A stretch of DNA of 64,000 bases from JANSYA01 sp965243385 (GCA_965243385.1 CBDEUV010000002.1:6200001-6264000), one strand, 5' to 3'. Shown: positions 7,930 to 17,381, numbered from the stretch's first letter. Notes: generated by a model from the letters alone, not told the origin. Translations and numbers: made by a program.

Positions 7930-10113
7930 ATGTCAATTCCTTTCATATATATGCGGCGGTTGTCGGTCATGACGCTGCTCGCGTGCCTTTCCATGTCGAT
8001 TGGGGGGATTCGACCCGCGCAAGCCCAGGACGCGGCCGCGACTGACGCGGGGAAAAACAGCGGCGGCATTCCCGGCGTCGACGCGACGCCGGCCGCGAGT
8101 TATCCCGAGGACGATCCGCGCCGGAACGCGGCTGCGGGCAACCAGAGCCCGACCGAGAGCGGATCGCAGGTGGCCACGAACGCCGCCGCTTCCGATCAAA
8201 AGCAGCAGCAGGAAACGCCGGCCTCTGATCAGAGTCAGAACCAGAGCCAGAAGCAGGCCCGGGCCGCCGACCAGGGGGATCCGGACAACGCGGAACTGCG
8301 CAGTCGTTTTCCGCTGATCCGCAATCTGCGTGTCGAGCCGGATCGTGAGTTTCCGCACAGCTTTCGCATTCGCTGGGACGTGGACCCGCAAAACGATACC
8401 GCGATTTACGTCGGACGCTATGTACGCCCGCTGGCCACCCGTGAATTGATTCTGGAAGCGGAGAATCTAACATCGCCGCCGCTCGGGCCCCGCAGTACGA
8501 GCTACGTCGATCGAAATATTCCGGACGGCGCCTACTACTACGTCGTCGTCACCACCTTTGAAATGAGCAAACGCAATACCGTCGTATTGCAGCCCAACGT
8601 AAATTATACGACGACCGCTTCGGTGATCTTTCGCGAAGGCCGCGACGGACCGGGCCCGCAAACGGATCAAGAAAATAATGGCGGCGAAAGCAGCAAAGGC
8701 AACGCGCTGGAAGTCACGAATCTATTCGCGGTCAACTCCGGCGAGAGCGTAAAGCTGAGCTGGCGACCGCCCGATCGCAGCGACGTGCGTTATAATGTCT
8801 ATCGCAGCGAACAGCCGCTCGATTCTCCGGCGGCGCTGCGGTCCGCTACCCGCCTGGCGGTCGTGGAAGGCCGTCAGTACATTTATGAAGACCGCAATCC
8901 CGTCGCCGACCGCCAGGTCTTTTACGGGGTCTCGGTCACCGACCCGGCCACGAATCGCGAAGAGCAGAAGCTGTACGCGAATCGGTCTTTCGTCGCGCAT
9001 ACCTACCGAAAACAGCGAGAAGAGGAGTCCGGAAACGACGAATCGAAGCTGGCTCTGCCGGACGCGCTGACGGTTTTTCTGGCCGGCAAAGACACCGTAC
9101 GACTCCTGTGGGTGAATCCTGAAACGAATGCGCCGCGCGACTATCGAGTCTATCGCGCCACCCGACCGATCAACAGCGTCGGGGCTCTCGGCCAGGCCGC
9201 TTTCATCGGAAGCGTACGCGGTTCCAGCAGCGGCTATCGCGACGAAGGGCTTCGGCCGGGCACCTACTATTACGCGGTTCTACCGCGGGACGCGCGCGGT
9301 CGCGAGATTCGCAGCTTCGTCGAAGGCCGAACCTTCACCGGCTTCGCCGTCAATATCAACGAAGGTCGCGCGCAGCCGGAACCCGATCGCACGGATGACG
9401 GATCGAACAACGGGGATCTCGAGCTGAGTGAAGAACAGCGCGAATCTCTGAAGGAACCGGTGATCGAGTACCTGCAGGCCCGGGGCGGTCAGGACGCGGT
9501 CGACTTAAATTGGAGCGTCGCCCGCTCCGATCTCGGAAGCTTTCAAATTCTATTGTTTCGCAGCGATAAACCCATGCGCAGTCTGAAGCAGATTCGCGAG
9601 TGGGGCGTGCGCGCCGCCACCCTGCCGGGGGATCAGCGGGCTTATACCGACGCGGGGCTCGACGCGGGCCGCTATTTTTACGCCGCAGTGCTGGACTTTT
9701 CAGATCACGTCCAGGAGAGCATGCTCGCCGGCCGGAACTATCTGGCCTTTCCCATCGAAGTCGGCGGCCGCGATAGCGGTGACACGACTACAAACGAAGA
9801 CGACCGCCGTCTCCGTCCGGATTTCGACGATCCGAATTTCGATGGATCGCTTTATGAACTCAATCGCGTGCTGGCGCTGACCTATCACAAACAGCGTTAC
9901 GGCGAAGCCATTCGGCGCATCGCACCGTTTCTGAATTCAAGCCAGATCGCGACGCACGTGCGGGCGAAGGCGCTCCTGTATACGGGGCTCTCGCTCTATC
10001 ATACGCGTCAGTACCGCACGAGTCTGGACTATTTTTTACAGGACGCGGTTCGCGAATTCTATCCCGAACGCGCGGATTTCTGGTACAATCGCTCTATCAA
10101 AAGGTTACGTTAA
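7930..10113 (+). CDS. Secreted protein with four fibronectin-III-like repeats
   Basis: A 727-residue exported protein. The signal peptide lies within the first 35 residues (hydrophobic core around VMTLLACLSMSIGG, likely cleavage after PAQA). Next comes a Gln/Ser/Ala-rich linker, then four beta-sandwich repeats at roughly 125-235, 255-360, 375-480 and 510-615. Each repeat has an L-x-W strand (IRWDV, LSWRPP, LLWVNP, LNWSV), a Y-x-V/I-[YF]-R strand (YNVYRS, YRVYRA) and a D-x-x-[LIV]-x-x-[GR]-x-Y-x-Y ending (DGAYYYVVV, PGTYYYAVL, AGRYFYAAV), the FN3 pattern. The C-terminal 100 residues look helical and TPR-like. The downstream TPR gene starts two bases after its stop, so the two products probably act together at the cell envelope. 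An alternative start is 7951; 7930 has a better upstream purine run. Confidence 0.8.
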   Translation: MSIPFIYMRRLSVMTLLACLSMSIGGIRPAQAQDAAATDAGKNSGGIPGVDATPAASYPEDDPRRNAAAGNQSPTESGSQVATNAAASDQKQQQETPASDQSQNQSQKQARAADQGDPDNAELRSRFPLIRNLRVEPDREFPHSFRIRWDVDPQNDTAIYVGRYVRPLATRELILEAENLTSPPLGPRSTSYVDRNIPDGAYYYVVVTTFEMSKRNTVVLQPNVNYTTTASVIFREGRDGPGPQTDQENNGGESSKGNALEVTNLFAVNSGESVKLSWRPPDRSDVRYNVYRSEQPLDSPAALRSATRLAVVEGRQYIYEDRNPVADRQVFYGVSVTDPATNREEQKLYANRSFVAHTYRKQREEESGNDESKLALPDALTVFLAGKDTVRLLWVNPETNAPRDYRVYRATRPINSVGALGQAAFIGSVRGSSSGYRDEGLRPGTYYYAVLPRDARGREIRSFVEGRTFTGFAVNINEGRAQPEPDRTDDGSNNGDLELSEEQRESLKEPVIEYLQARGGQDAVDLNWSVARSDLGSFQILLFRSDKPMRSLKQIREWGVRAATLPGDQRAYTDAGLDAGRYFYAAVLDFSDHVQESMLAGRNYLAFPIEVGGRDSGDTTTNEDDRRLRPDFDDPNFDGSLYELNRVLALTYHKQRYGEAIRRIAPFLNSSQIATHVRAKALLYTGLSLYHTRQYRTSLDYFLQDAVREFYPERADFWYNRSIKRLR

Positions 10114-10114
10114 G

Positions 10115-11353
10115 GTGAATATGAATCGGCTACAGATTGTTACGCTGGTGATCGGCCTGCTGTTATTCGGCGGCGGGCTGGCGGTGCTCTTCGCGGCGGG
10201 ATCGAATCCCGGATTCTTTACGGGGTCCGGCAATCCAGAGGCGCGCGAAGAGCGGGCTTATACATCGCTGCGGGAAGCCGACGAATATCTCCGGCAGAAT
10301 TCGCGCGAAGCGGCGCGCTCCGCTTCCGTAATCTTCAACCGGGTCCTGGCGCAGAATTTGAGCCCCCGACTGAACGAACTGTCGGCCTACGGGCTCGCGG
10401 TTTCGCTCGAGAAACTGGACGATCGGGCGGCGGCCATCGAATACTATCGTGAACTAAAAAAACGCGGCGTGACCGACGAAAGCCTGCGAGATCGCGTCGA
10501 TTATTCCCTGGGAAAATTGATGCTCTATATTGATCACGAAGAGGAGGGCAGCGCCTTATTGAAGCCGCTGCTCGCCAAAACTCAGGATCGCGTACTGAAA
10601 TCGAAGATTCACGAAGCCTTCGGGAATTTCGCCATGGCCCGCGGTCAGCGCCAGCGCGCCGAAGCGAATTTTCGCATCGCCGTGAAATACGATCCGGAGA
10701 ACCTTGCGGCGGAACGCGGCCGGGCGGCGGCCTTGAAAGGCCAGGGCCGCGCCTGGGAAGCCTACAAACACTACGACGATTATCTGATTACGACCGGCAA
10801 TCTGGATCCCAAAGACAGCCGGCGATTGGCGCGCGATCTGGAAACCGACGTATACGAACGCGGCCTGAGCGCTTATCGCGCGAAACGTTATAGCGAAGCG
10901 ATCGGCTATTTAAACCGCGCGTTGCGTAATAGCGACGGTGTCGTGCGTTCGGAAAAGACGCTCTTCTGGCTCGGCGAAAGCTACGCGGCGGCGGGCAAGA
11001 CCGACTCCGCGATTCGCTGCTACGATCGCGTTCTGAAGAACGCCGACGCCGGTTTCGATCAGGCCGCGCTGGTGAAAAAAGGAATTCTACTCGAAAAAAA
11101 CGGGCGCCTGGAAGAGGCCGGCTCGGTGTTTCAGCGCGCGATCGAAGACTATCCCGGAGGGGCTTATACCGGTCGCGCGCAGGAGTGGCGCGAAGAGGTG
11201 CTCGCCCAGTTGCGCGAAAAAGCCGTGATTGAAAACCTGGAGCTCGATCGCCGCGATCGCGACGCGCGAAACGGCGCCGGCGATTCTTCTTCCGGGAAGC
11301 GCGGGAGCGGCGATTCGGAGTCCGGGCGGCCTACCGCCGACGGTTTGCCCTGA
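10115..11353 (+). CDS. Membrane-anchored TPR protein
   Basis: A 412-residue protein with one N-terminal membrane helix (about 5-28, IVTLVIGLLLFGGG) and then an almost continuous TPR array: clear repeats include AAIEYYRELKKRG, RAEANFRIAVKYDPEN, YSEAIGYLNRALRNSD, TDSAIRCYDRVLKNAD and LEEAGSVFQRAIEDYP. The last 50 residues are low-complexity Asp/Gly/Ser. The start may be GTG at 10115 or ATG at 10121; both sit beside a short AAGGTG stretch. It follows the FN3-repeat protein without a gap, suggesting a coupled two-gene operon that builds an envelope assembly. No enzymatic motif is visible. Confidence 0.8.
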   Translation: MNMNRLQIVTLVIGLLLFGGGLAVLFAAGSNPGFFTGSGNPEAREERAYTSLREADEYLRQNSREAARSASVIFNRVLAQNLSPRLNELSAYGLAVSLEKLDDRAAAIEYYRELKKRGVTDESLRDRVDYSLGKLMLYIDHEEEGSALLKPLLAKTQDRVLKSKIHEAFGNFAMARGQRQRAEANFRIAVKYDPENLAAERGRAAALKGQGRAWEAYKHYDDYLITTGNLDPKDSRRLARDLETDVYERGLSAYRAKRYSEAIGYLNRALRNSDGVVRSEKTLFWLGESYAAAGKTDSAIRCYDRVLKNADAGFDQAALVKKGILLEKNGRLEEAGSVFQRAIEDYPGGAYTGRAQEWREEVLAQLREKAVIENLELDRRDRDARNGAGDSSSGKRGSGDSESGRPTADGLP

Positions 11354-11371
11354 ATCGTTTCCGGCCTTCAG

Positions 11372-12340
11372 TCAGCCGCCAGCGGCGCGCGGATCCGGAT
11401 TCTCTCCAGGGCCGGGGAGCGGAATCTCAAGCCCGAGTTTTTCGTAGATGATGGGCACGATATCCATCAGACTGTGAATGCGGCCCGCAATGCGGCTGGA
11501 ATCCTGGCCAAAGACGAAGGTCGGAACGGGATTGCCGGTGTGCGTTTTGGTGGAAAGATCTTCCATATTGCCGTGATCGGAGGTGACCAGCAGCAACTCT
11601 TCGGCGGGATCGATCGCCGCGCAAATACCGGCCAGGAATTCCTCGAGAGTCTCGATCGTCCAGCGGGCCAGTTCGAAATCCTGGTCGTGCCCGGCTTTGT
11701 CCGTCAAAAAGAATTCATAGATCGACAGATCGTAGTCGCGCGACATGCGCACCAGGTCGCGGCCGCGCTCGCGCGCCGATACCAGCGGGAAGCGCTCCGC
11801 CAGCTGCGGGTAGAGATGGTGCATGATGCGATGGGTCACGTCCATGTAGACGGCTTCCCCGCGCGCGAGATCCTCCATCGTCTTGAAGGGCTGTCCGGAA
11901 ACGCGCTGGAGATGGCTGGACGCGCTCATCAAACGGGGGCGATCCGCAATGCGCTGGATGTACTCGCCGGTATAAGCGTTCAGCAGGGTCGCCGCCCGGC
12001 CGTTCTGGACCAGGGTTTTCAGCACCGAATATTCTTCGAGGACTCGAATCAGCGTCGGCCCTGGAAATCCGGTCTTGTGTCGGCCCATGGCCCGGACCCC
12101 ATTGGTTCCGGTCCAGAGAGTGGTCTGCCCGGATGCCGATTGGGGCAGGCCTGGAAAGCCCAGCGCCGCGTCGGTTTCGGCGACCTGCCAGGCTTCCGGG
12201 ACGGAAACCGATGGAGAAATGCCTGACAGAGCCGATAAATAAGAGGTGGCGTAGCGCCGAAATGGATTAGTATCGGGGTCGTTTTGTCCGAAACCGATGC
12301 CGTCGATAAAAAGGTAGATAATGCGCAAAACTCTGTACAC
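11372..12340 (-). CDS. Alkaline-phosphatase-superfamily metalloenzyme (phosphomutase/phosphatase-like)
   Basis: A 322-residue protein starting at a GTG. IIYLFIDGIGFG near the N-terminus holds the first metal-binding Asp, SASGQTTLWTGTNG is the region that carries the nucleophile Ser/Thr in this superfamily, and LLLVTSDHGNMED followed by THTGNPVPTFVFG carries the Asp-His and His metal ligands. This pattern is shared with cofactor-independent phosphoglycerate mutase and phosphopentomutase, but the protein is shorter than iPGM and lacks its inserted domain, so a nucleotide- or sugar-phosphate hydrolase is equally possible. Its start is only 26 bp from that of the divergent large gene, so the two promoters must overlap. 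Confidence 0.72.
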   Translation of the reverse strand: MYRVLRIIYLFIDGIGFGQNDPDTNPFRRYATSYLSALSGISPSVSVPEAWQVAETDAALGFPGLPQSASGQTTLWTGTNGVRAMGRHKTGFPGPTLIRVLEEYSVLKTLVQNGRAATLLNAYTGEYIQRIADRPRLMSASSHLQRVSGQPFKTMEDLARGEAVYMDVTHRIMHHLYPQLAERFPLVSARERGRDLVRMSRDYDLSIYEFFLTDKAGHDQDFELARWTIETLEEFLAGICAAIDPAEELLLVTSDHGNMEDLSTKTHTGNPVPTFVFGQDSSRIAGRIHSLMDIVPIIYEKLGLEIPLPGPGENPDPRAAGG

Positions 12341-12366
12341 AATAGCCAGATCCTGGCGGGGCGTCC

Positions 12367-15300
12367 ATGTCTAATTCAACCAGATCCAGAACACCGCAGC
12401 GATCGGTGCGCTTTTTGCGCATGCCCGACGCCGTCCTGAATTCCGTAACCCAGCCGGACCGCCGGCCTTCGGCGGAGGCTTTACAGCGCGCTCTGCACAG
12501 TCTCGGGGGGGCGCGCCCGGACGTTGCTGCTGCTCCGGGATCGCCCGCCGCGCCGCCGCTGCGCGATCGCATTTTCAGCGGCGAGCTGCGCGACGTAACC
12601 GGTGCGGTCATTCAGCACGGTCCAGGTCGAAGCGGTCGAGCGCCATCGCCCGCCGCGAAAACCGGCACGCCGCACTCCAGAGGCCCGGCGCCTCTCAAGC
12701 CGCCCCCGCGCGAAGCGAAGCCCTGGCTGAAAGCCGACGCCGCGCATGCGAAGCGGGTCGAACCAAAGCATCTGCCGGACAATGCGCCGCGCCCCTGGCT
12801 GAAGGGCGCACCGGAGCAGGAAACCGGCTCAGCCGATACCGCGGCGACAGAGACGCAGGCTCCGCTCTCGAATCCAGAAGTCGTGATCATGGACGCGGCC
12901 GAACTGAGCGATTCCCCCGACGCGCTGCGCGGACACGACGCGGGCGTGGAATGGCTGATTGTCGACGAAACGATCCGCGCCGCTCCCGAGGACGCTGACG
13001 CCGAATCCGCGACCGCAGTTCAGGCAACGGCGGCCCGGGCTTCCGTTGCCGCAAATATTACAGAAGAGCCCGCGACGAAAGACTCCACCGGGGTCGCTGC
13101 AGAAGCGCCGCCGGCAAGCAGCGTTGCGGCAACGACACGCGGGGATCAAAGTGCGGCCCCCGCCGCCGCAAGCGATCTTGAATCGCAGCCGATCCCGGCA
13201 CCCGCAGCCGAAGCTGCTGCTGAACCTGTCGTTGGTGGAACTCTTAGCCGGCCGATGGAACCGACGCCCGTAGAAGCAGCTGGCGTAGAAGCAGCTCCCG
13301 CGGCGGACCTCGCTCCGCAAACGGACGCGGCCGGGTCGATGGAAACCGTGCCGGCCCGCGATCCCGCGATTGCCGACGCCGCCCATCCTGAATCGAAAAC
13401 AGAAACGGAAACGCAATCGGCCGACCGGACAGAGATTGACGCGGTCGTCTATGCGGCCGCCGAACCGCTTTTCGCTGATCCATACAGCGAACCTTTCGTC
13501 GAACTGCCGGACTTTCCCGAAGCCCGGCCGATTGTGGATCTGCCGGAAGAGATCGAGCAAGAACGCATTGTGATTCCGCCGGATGAAGTCGAACCCGAGC
13601 GAATTGTGGACGTGCCGGATGAGGCGCTTGCCGTTCTATTTGAAGAACTGGAAGCCCGCGATGAACAGTACGTTCCCGGCCTGATCTTCGAATACGAGTA
13701 CGAGTACGTCGATGGCGCCGGCGACGAAACCGCGCCCGGGTCGCCGGCGGAAAGCCGCCGTGCCGAAAATCCGGAGCCGGAAGCGCCGCCCGTCGTACGG
13801 AAAACAACTGAACCGTCCGCGGAGTCCGAAGGGACCGCGGCGACCGCAGCGACTCCGATCGTCGCCGCACCGCTGGTCGCGACCGCGGCGGCTGTCGTCG
13901 CGGAAACGCCTGCATCTGCGGAAATTTCACAAACCGCCAGGACCCCGGAGTCGCGGGAAGCTGGAGTGAAACCAACGGTTCAGGCCGTTCCGATTGCGCC
14001 GGTGGAAAGCCAGACGGCACCGGTCGCCCCCGACCAGGTGGATCTGGACAGCGGCGAAGCGGACGAACTCAAGCAGGAGCTGTACGCCGAGATTGCCGCC
14101 GACGTCGGTCCGGAGCTGTCGACGGCGGCGGTAGTTGCGCCTGCGCCTGCGCCTGTTTTCACGGCTGAATCCGCGCCTGTTCCTGAACCGCAATCGCCGG
14201 AGCCCTCGGACGGAGGCTTTGAATTTGAAGAGGACATCGACGCGAAGATCGAAGCCGAGCTGGAAGCGGAACTCGGAGCCGGCCTGAGCGCGGATGCGGC
14301 CGAAGCGGATACCGCCGCCTCCGGACGTAAGACCGTAAACGTGGAGCAGGCACCGGCCGCCGGCGGAGCGCCCCCGGTAGCTCCGGCTGTAGATTCCGGC
14401 GGCGATGCCCTCGATGAGGTGTTGCTCGATGACGCCGAGCTGGCGGATCACATTCTGGAGCCGGCTCCCGTCGTTGTCGAAAAGCTCGCGCCGGCGGAAC
14501 GCCATCGACTGCATGACCGCCTGGAACGCGCCTGGCAGGCCACGCCGCCACCGATTGCGGTCAGCGAGTCCGCATTGCTGGAGCATCTGCGCCGACTGCA
14601 TACCGTGCCGCAGCCGGAGGCCGCTCACTTCGATGGGCTTCTGGAATTCTTATTGGAGAAGACCCGAGCGGACGCCCTGGCGATACTCCTGCTCGATACG
14701 GCGCAGATGGTTTATCGCCCGCTGCTCTCGAGCGGACTGGATCAGCGCACAGCCACGAATTTCTATCTCGGACTGGACGACGCTTTCCTGGCGGGTCCGC
14801 CCGCATTCCAGGTGTTACGCAAGAGCGATCATCCCTCCGCGATGTCGCATTTCAAGAAACGTTTCGCGAGCGAATTTTTTCACCGCATGGATGGGATTTA
14901 TCTCATCGCGCTGCAGCCCCTCGGGGTTCCAGGCTTTCTGGCGCTCGTGTACGAAGATCTGGAGCTCCTGACCGAACACGCACTGGAGTCGATGCTGCCG
15001 CCGATTTTGACGGATGTGCTGCCGGCGCTACAGCGGTACGCGACAGGAGTTTACGAAAGCGAACGAGCCGGCGGCGACGAAGACAGTCTCGGTTTCGAAG
15101 ATACCAGTATCGTCGATCAGATCTATCGTCTGCTCAAAGAAGTTTCGCGCGGCGGTCGGGAGCCCATTGAAGTCCTGCACCTGAGCTTTCCGGAACTATT
15201 GCAGAAAGAACCGTACTGGCGCGTGCGATTGCACGAGGCCGCGGCGTGCTTGCTTAAGCGACTGCACCCGGACGAACGCCTGATCGAAGCGACTCCGGAG

Positions 15301-15456
15301 CGAATCACCCTGATTCTAAAAAGCACTCCGGCGACCGCTCTGGTCACTGTTATGCAGGATTTCGCGGCCGAACACGCGATGGAGTTGCGCCACCGGAGTT
15401 TGCGGTATCCCGATCACAGCCGTAATTTCTTTAACTATATCGCGCCAGGAATCTGA
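12367..15456 (+). CDS. Large acidic low-complexity protein with C-terminal sensor-like domains
   Basis: A 1029-residue protein. Roughly residues 1-715 are Ala/Glu/Pro/Val-rich and strongly acidic, with few aromatic residues apart from an EYEYEY patch, and are probably disordered. There is no signal peptide. The last 300 or so residues are folded: one part (about 730-890, with LLEFLLEKTRADALAILLL and LALVYEDLELLTEHAL) resembles a GAF-like sensor, and the final 110 residues (REPIEVLHLSFPELL, then DERLIEATPERITLIL) resemble a degenerate GGDEF fold without the catalytic motif. Both domain calls are inference. It is followed three bases later by a TPR gene and then the heat-shock operon. Composition bias makes homology searches on the N-terminal part unreliable. 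Confidence 0.7.
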   Translation: MSNSTRSRTPQRSVRFLRMPDAVLNSVTQPDRRPSAEALQRALHSLGGARPDVAAAPGSPAAPPLRDRIFSGELRDVTGAVIQHGPGRSGRAPSPAAKTGTPHSRGPAPLKPPPREAKPWLKADAAHAKRVEPKHLPDNAPRPWLKGAPEQETGSADTAATETQAPLSNPEVVIMDAAELSDSPDALRGHDAGVEWLIVDETIRAAPEDADAESATAVQATAARASVAANITEEPATKDSTGVAAEAPPASSVAATTRGDQSAAPAAASDLESQPIPAPAAEAAAEPVVGGTLSRPMEPTPVEAAGVEAAPAADLAPQTDAAGSMETVPARDPAIADAAHPESKTETETQSADRTEIDAVVYAAAEPLFADPYSEPFVELPDFPEARPIVDLPEEIEQERIVIPPDEVEPERIVDVPDEALAVLFEELEARDEQYVPGLIFEYEYEYVDGAGDETAPGSPAESRRAENPEPEAPPVVRKTTEPSAESEGTAATAATPIVAAPLVATAAAVVAETPASAEISQTARTPESREAGVKPTVQAVPIAPVESQTAPVAPDQVDLDSGEADELKQELYAEIAADVGPELSTAAVVAPAPAPVFTAESAPVPEPQSPEPSDGGFEFEEDIDAKIEAELEAELGAGLSADAAEADTAASGRKTVNVEQAPAAGGAPPVAPAVDSGGDALDEVLLDDAELADHILEPAPVVVEKLAPAERHRLHDRLERAWQATPPPIAVSESALLEHLRRLHTVPQPEAAHFDGLLEFLLEKTRADALAILLLDTAQMVYRPLLSSGLDQRTATNFYLGLDDAFLAGPPAFQVLRKSDHPSAMSHFKKRFASEFFHRMDGIYLIALQPLGVPGFLALVYEDLELLTEHALESMLPPILTDVLPALQRYATGVYESERAGGDEDSLGFEDTSIVDQIYRLLKEVSRGGREPIEVLHLSFPELLQKEPYWRVRLHEAAACLLKRLHPDERLIEATPERITLILKSTPATALVTVMQDFAAEHAMELRHRSLRYPDHSRNFFNYIAPGI

Positions 15457-15459
15457 GCC

Positions 15460-16035
15460 ATGCCGCGCCGGCTGCGATTCTGGATATCGGCCGGGCTGCT
15501 GTGCCTGGTTCTCACCGGCGGGCATTCCACGCTCGCAGGCCGGGATCAGGACCGGGCCGCGGCACTGAGTGCGAAAAGCGAGGCGCTGCTGCGCGAGGGG
15601 CGCACCGACGAGAGCCTGCCGTATCTCCGGCGGCTGCTGGAGCTGCAGCCCCACAACGACAACGCGCGCTACGCCCTGGGGCTGGCGCTGCTCTTTCCCG
15701 ACGCGGAGCAATCCGGCGGACAGACTCGCGAGCGTTTGCTCGAAAGTGTGCGGCTGCTTGCGGAATGCGCCCGCCGCGCCCGGGGAGTTTCGGAATCCGG
15801 GGCATTCGTGGCCGGCAGGCTCTTCTATCTTGCCGTGGGCCACTGGCGCCTTGGAAATGCAGAGCAGGCTCTGGGGCTGTTCGAGCAGGTTTATCTGGCG
15901 GATTTCACCCGGAACGACGCCATCTACAATCGCTTCGCGATTTTCGAAGAATTGGGCCGCACAGCGGAGGCCCGCCTTGAGCTCCAGCGTTATCTTGAGC
16001 TGAAACCTTCCTCAGAGCGACTCCAGCCTGAATAG
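15460..16035 (+). CDS. Exported TPR protein
   Basis: A 191-residue protein with a signal peptide (MPRRLRFWISAGLLCLVLTG, likely cleavage near STLAG). The mature part has TPR-like helices: SLPYLRRLLELQPHNDNARYALG, a central pair, and EQALGLFEQVYLADFTRNDAIYNRFAIFEELGRTAEARLELQRYLELKP as the best-preserved repeats (written here as consecutive short blocks). It starts three bases after the large acidic protein gene and is probably translated from the same mRNA. There is no hint of enzymatic activity. Its stop lies just before the hrcA promoter. Confidence 0.72.
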   Translation: MPRRLRFWISAGLLCLVLTGGHSTLAGRDQDRAAALSAKSEALLREGRTDESLPYLRRLLELQPHNDNARYALGLALLFPDAEQSGGQTRERLLESVRLLAECARRARGVSESGAFVAGRLFYLAVGHWRLGNAEQALGLFEQVYLADFTRNDAIYNRFAIFEELGRTAEARLELQRYLELKPSSERLQPE

Positions 16036-16048
16036 CAGGGATTTTCAC

Positions 16049-16077
16049 TTGACGTCTGATGGGGGCAGCAGTACATT
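16049..16077 (+). promoter_or_regulatory. Sigma-70-type promoter of the heat-shock operon
   Basis: A TTGACG -35 box (16049-16054), a 17-bp spacer and a TACATT -10 box (16072-16077). The predicted transcription start falls near 16084, directly in front of the CIRCE operator, which is the usual arrangement for HrcA-repressed genes. Confidence 0.75.
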
Positions 16078-16087
16078 TGCATCAGTG

Positions 16088-16114
16088 TTAGCAGTCGAGC
16101 ACCAAGAGTGCTAA
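16088..16114 (+). promoter_or_regulatory. CIRCE operator (HrcA-binding inverted repeat)
   Basis: TTAGCAGTC, nine spacer bases, GAGTGCTAA. This matches the CIRCE consensus TTAGCACTC-N9-GAGTGCTAA with a single mismatch in the left arm. It lies at the predicted transcription start and about 150 bp upstream of hrcA, so HrcA should autoregulate the hrcA-grpE-dnaK-dnaJ operon. The remaining leader up to the hrcA start is about 150 nt and holds no gene that I can see. Confidence 0.95.
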
Positions 16115-16265
16115 TTTTTGAAACAAAAACGCTTCAGCCGGCGTCTAATAGACATAATCGCTGGCAGAAGGGGTGATCGACTGCTAATAGTTACGCGGAG
16201 GACGCGACCGGGACGCCGGGCGCGGGTCCCAGAGTCCCGGAAACAGCAGGGATTCCAGAATACAG

Positions 16266-17381
16266 ATGGCGGGCAGGAAACGCACAAAGCAGCACTCCGA
16301 CGGTTTCGACGAAACGGAGATCAGCGAGCGCCAGGCCGACATTCTGAAGATGGTGGTCGGTGGCTATATCGAGCAGGCCCAACCGATCAGTAGCTTCTAT
16401 ATAATAGAGAACTACGAGGTCGGAGTGAGTTCGGCTACCGTGCGATCGGTATTCGCGGCGCTTGAGCGCAATGGCTTTCTGTATTCGCCGCATCGCAGTT
16501 CCGGCCGGGTGCCGACCGAAAAGGCCTACCGCTTTTTCGTGCAGAATCTGGATCGGGTGGGCGTCGGGCTGATCGACGAGGATCAGCGCAAAGTCCAGTC
16601 GGAGTATCTGAAGCATCAGTTTCGCATGCCGGAAATTCTGGATGTGACCAGCAAAGTGCTCTCGATGCTGACCAGTTACGCGGCGGTGGTCCTGAGTCCG
16701 GAGCCGGAACAGGCGGTCCTGAAGCACATCGAATTGATCGATATGGGTCAGGACGAAGTGCTGGTGATACTGGTGACCCGTTCGGGCGCCGTGTATTCCC
16801 GGTCGGTGTTCCTGGAGAATCGCATACCAGGCGACACGCTGCGGCAAATTTCGCGGCGATTGAACGAACGTTTTAAGGGCATGGACCTGGCGGAAATGCG
16901 ATCGCATCTGCACGGGCTGGAAAGCGCGGAACCGGCGCAACTGTCCGGGGACGGTCCGGCAGGCGATCAATTGTATCTGCCGATGATCGCACGCACGATC
17001 GCGGATAATTTCGATCCGGTGCGCGAAAAGGAGACCGTGTATACCGCGGGTCTCGATCAGCTGTATTCGCAGCTGGCCGCTTCCGGCCGCGGGCCGAAGC
17101 GACTGAACGAACTCGGCGAGCTATTCGACTCGCACGATTTCTTACGGGGTATATTTAAGAAGGCCACGAGCCTGGACGACATCGACATTATGATTCAGGG
17201 CGATGTGGATGAACGTTTCGACGGCCTGTCGATCATTTCGGCCAGCTATAAAATGGGCGAAAAGAATATCGGCAGCCTGGGAGTCGTGGGTCCCAATCGC
17301 ATGGATTATGTGCGGGTGATGGGCACGGTGGAGTATATTCGCCGGCTGATCTCGAATATGATCACGCGCATCAGTAACTAA
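16266..17381 (+). CDS. hrcA: Heat-inducible transcription repressor HrcA
   Basis: Repressor of class I heat-shock genes, binding CIRCE as a dimer and needing GroEL for activity in characterised species. The N-terminal winged helix (about 15-85) contains ERQADILKMVVGGYI, VSSATVRSVFAALERNGFL and PHRSSGRVPTEKAYRFFV, all typical HrcA blocks. The central GAF-like dimer domain and the C-terminal LGVVGPNRMDYVRVMGTVEYI segment match the family ending. At 371 residues it is slightly long, with a basic N-terminal extension. It is the first gene of the heat-shock operon; grpE follows after 88 bp. Confidence 0.96.
   Translation: MAGRKRTKQHSDGFDETEISERQADILKMVVGGYIEQAQPISSFYIIENYEVGVSSATVRSVFAALERNGFLYSPHRSSGRVPTEKAYRFFVQNLDRVGVGLIDEDQRKVQSEYLKHQFRMPEILDVTSKVLSMLTSYAAVVLSPEPEQAVLKHIELIDMGQDEVLVILVTRSGAVYSRSVFLENRIPGDTLRQISRRLNERFKGMDLAEMRSHLHGLESAEPAQLSGDGPAGDQLYLPMIARTIADNFDPVREKETVYTAGLDQLYSQLAASGRGPKRLNELGELFDSHDFLRGIFKKATSLDDIDIMIQGDVDERFDGLSIISASYKMGEKNIGSLGVVGPNRMDYVRVMGTVEYIRRLISNMITRISN

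Noticed and set aside
11474..12226. A 250-codon plus-strand frame opposite the phosphatase-like gene
   Set aside because: It mirrors the minus-strand gene, which has recognisable metal-binding motifs; the plus-strand product resembles nothing.
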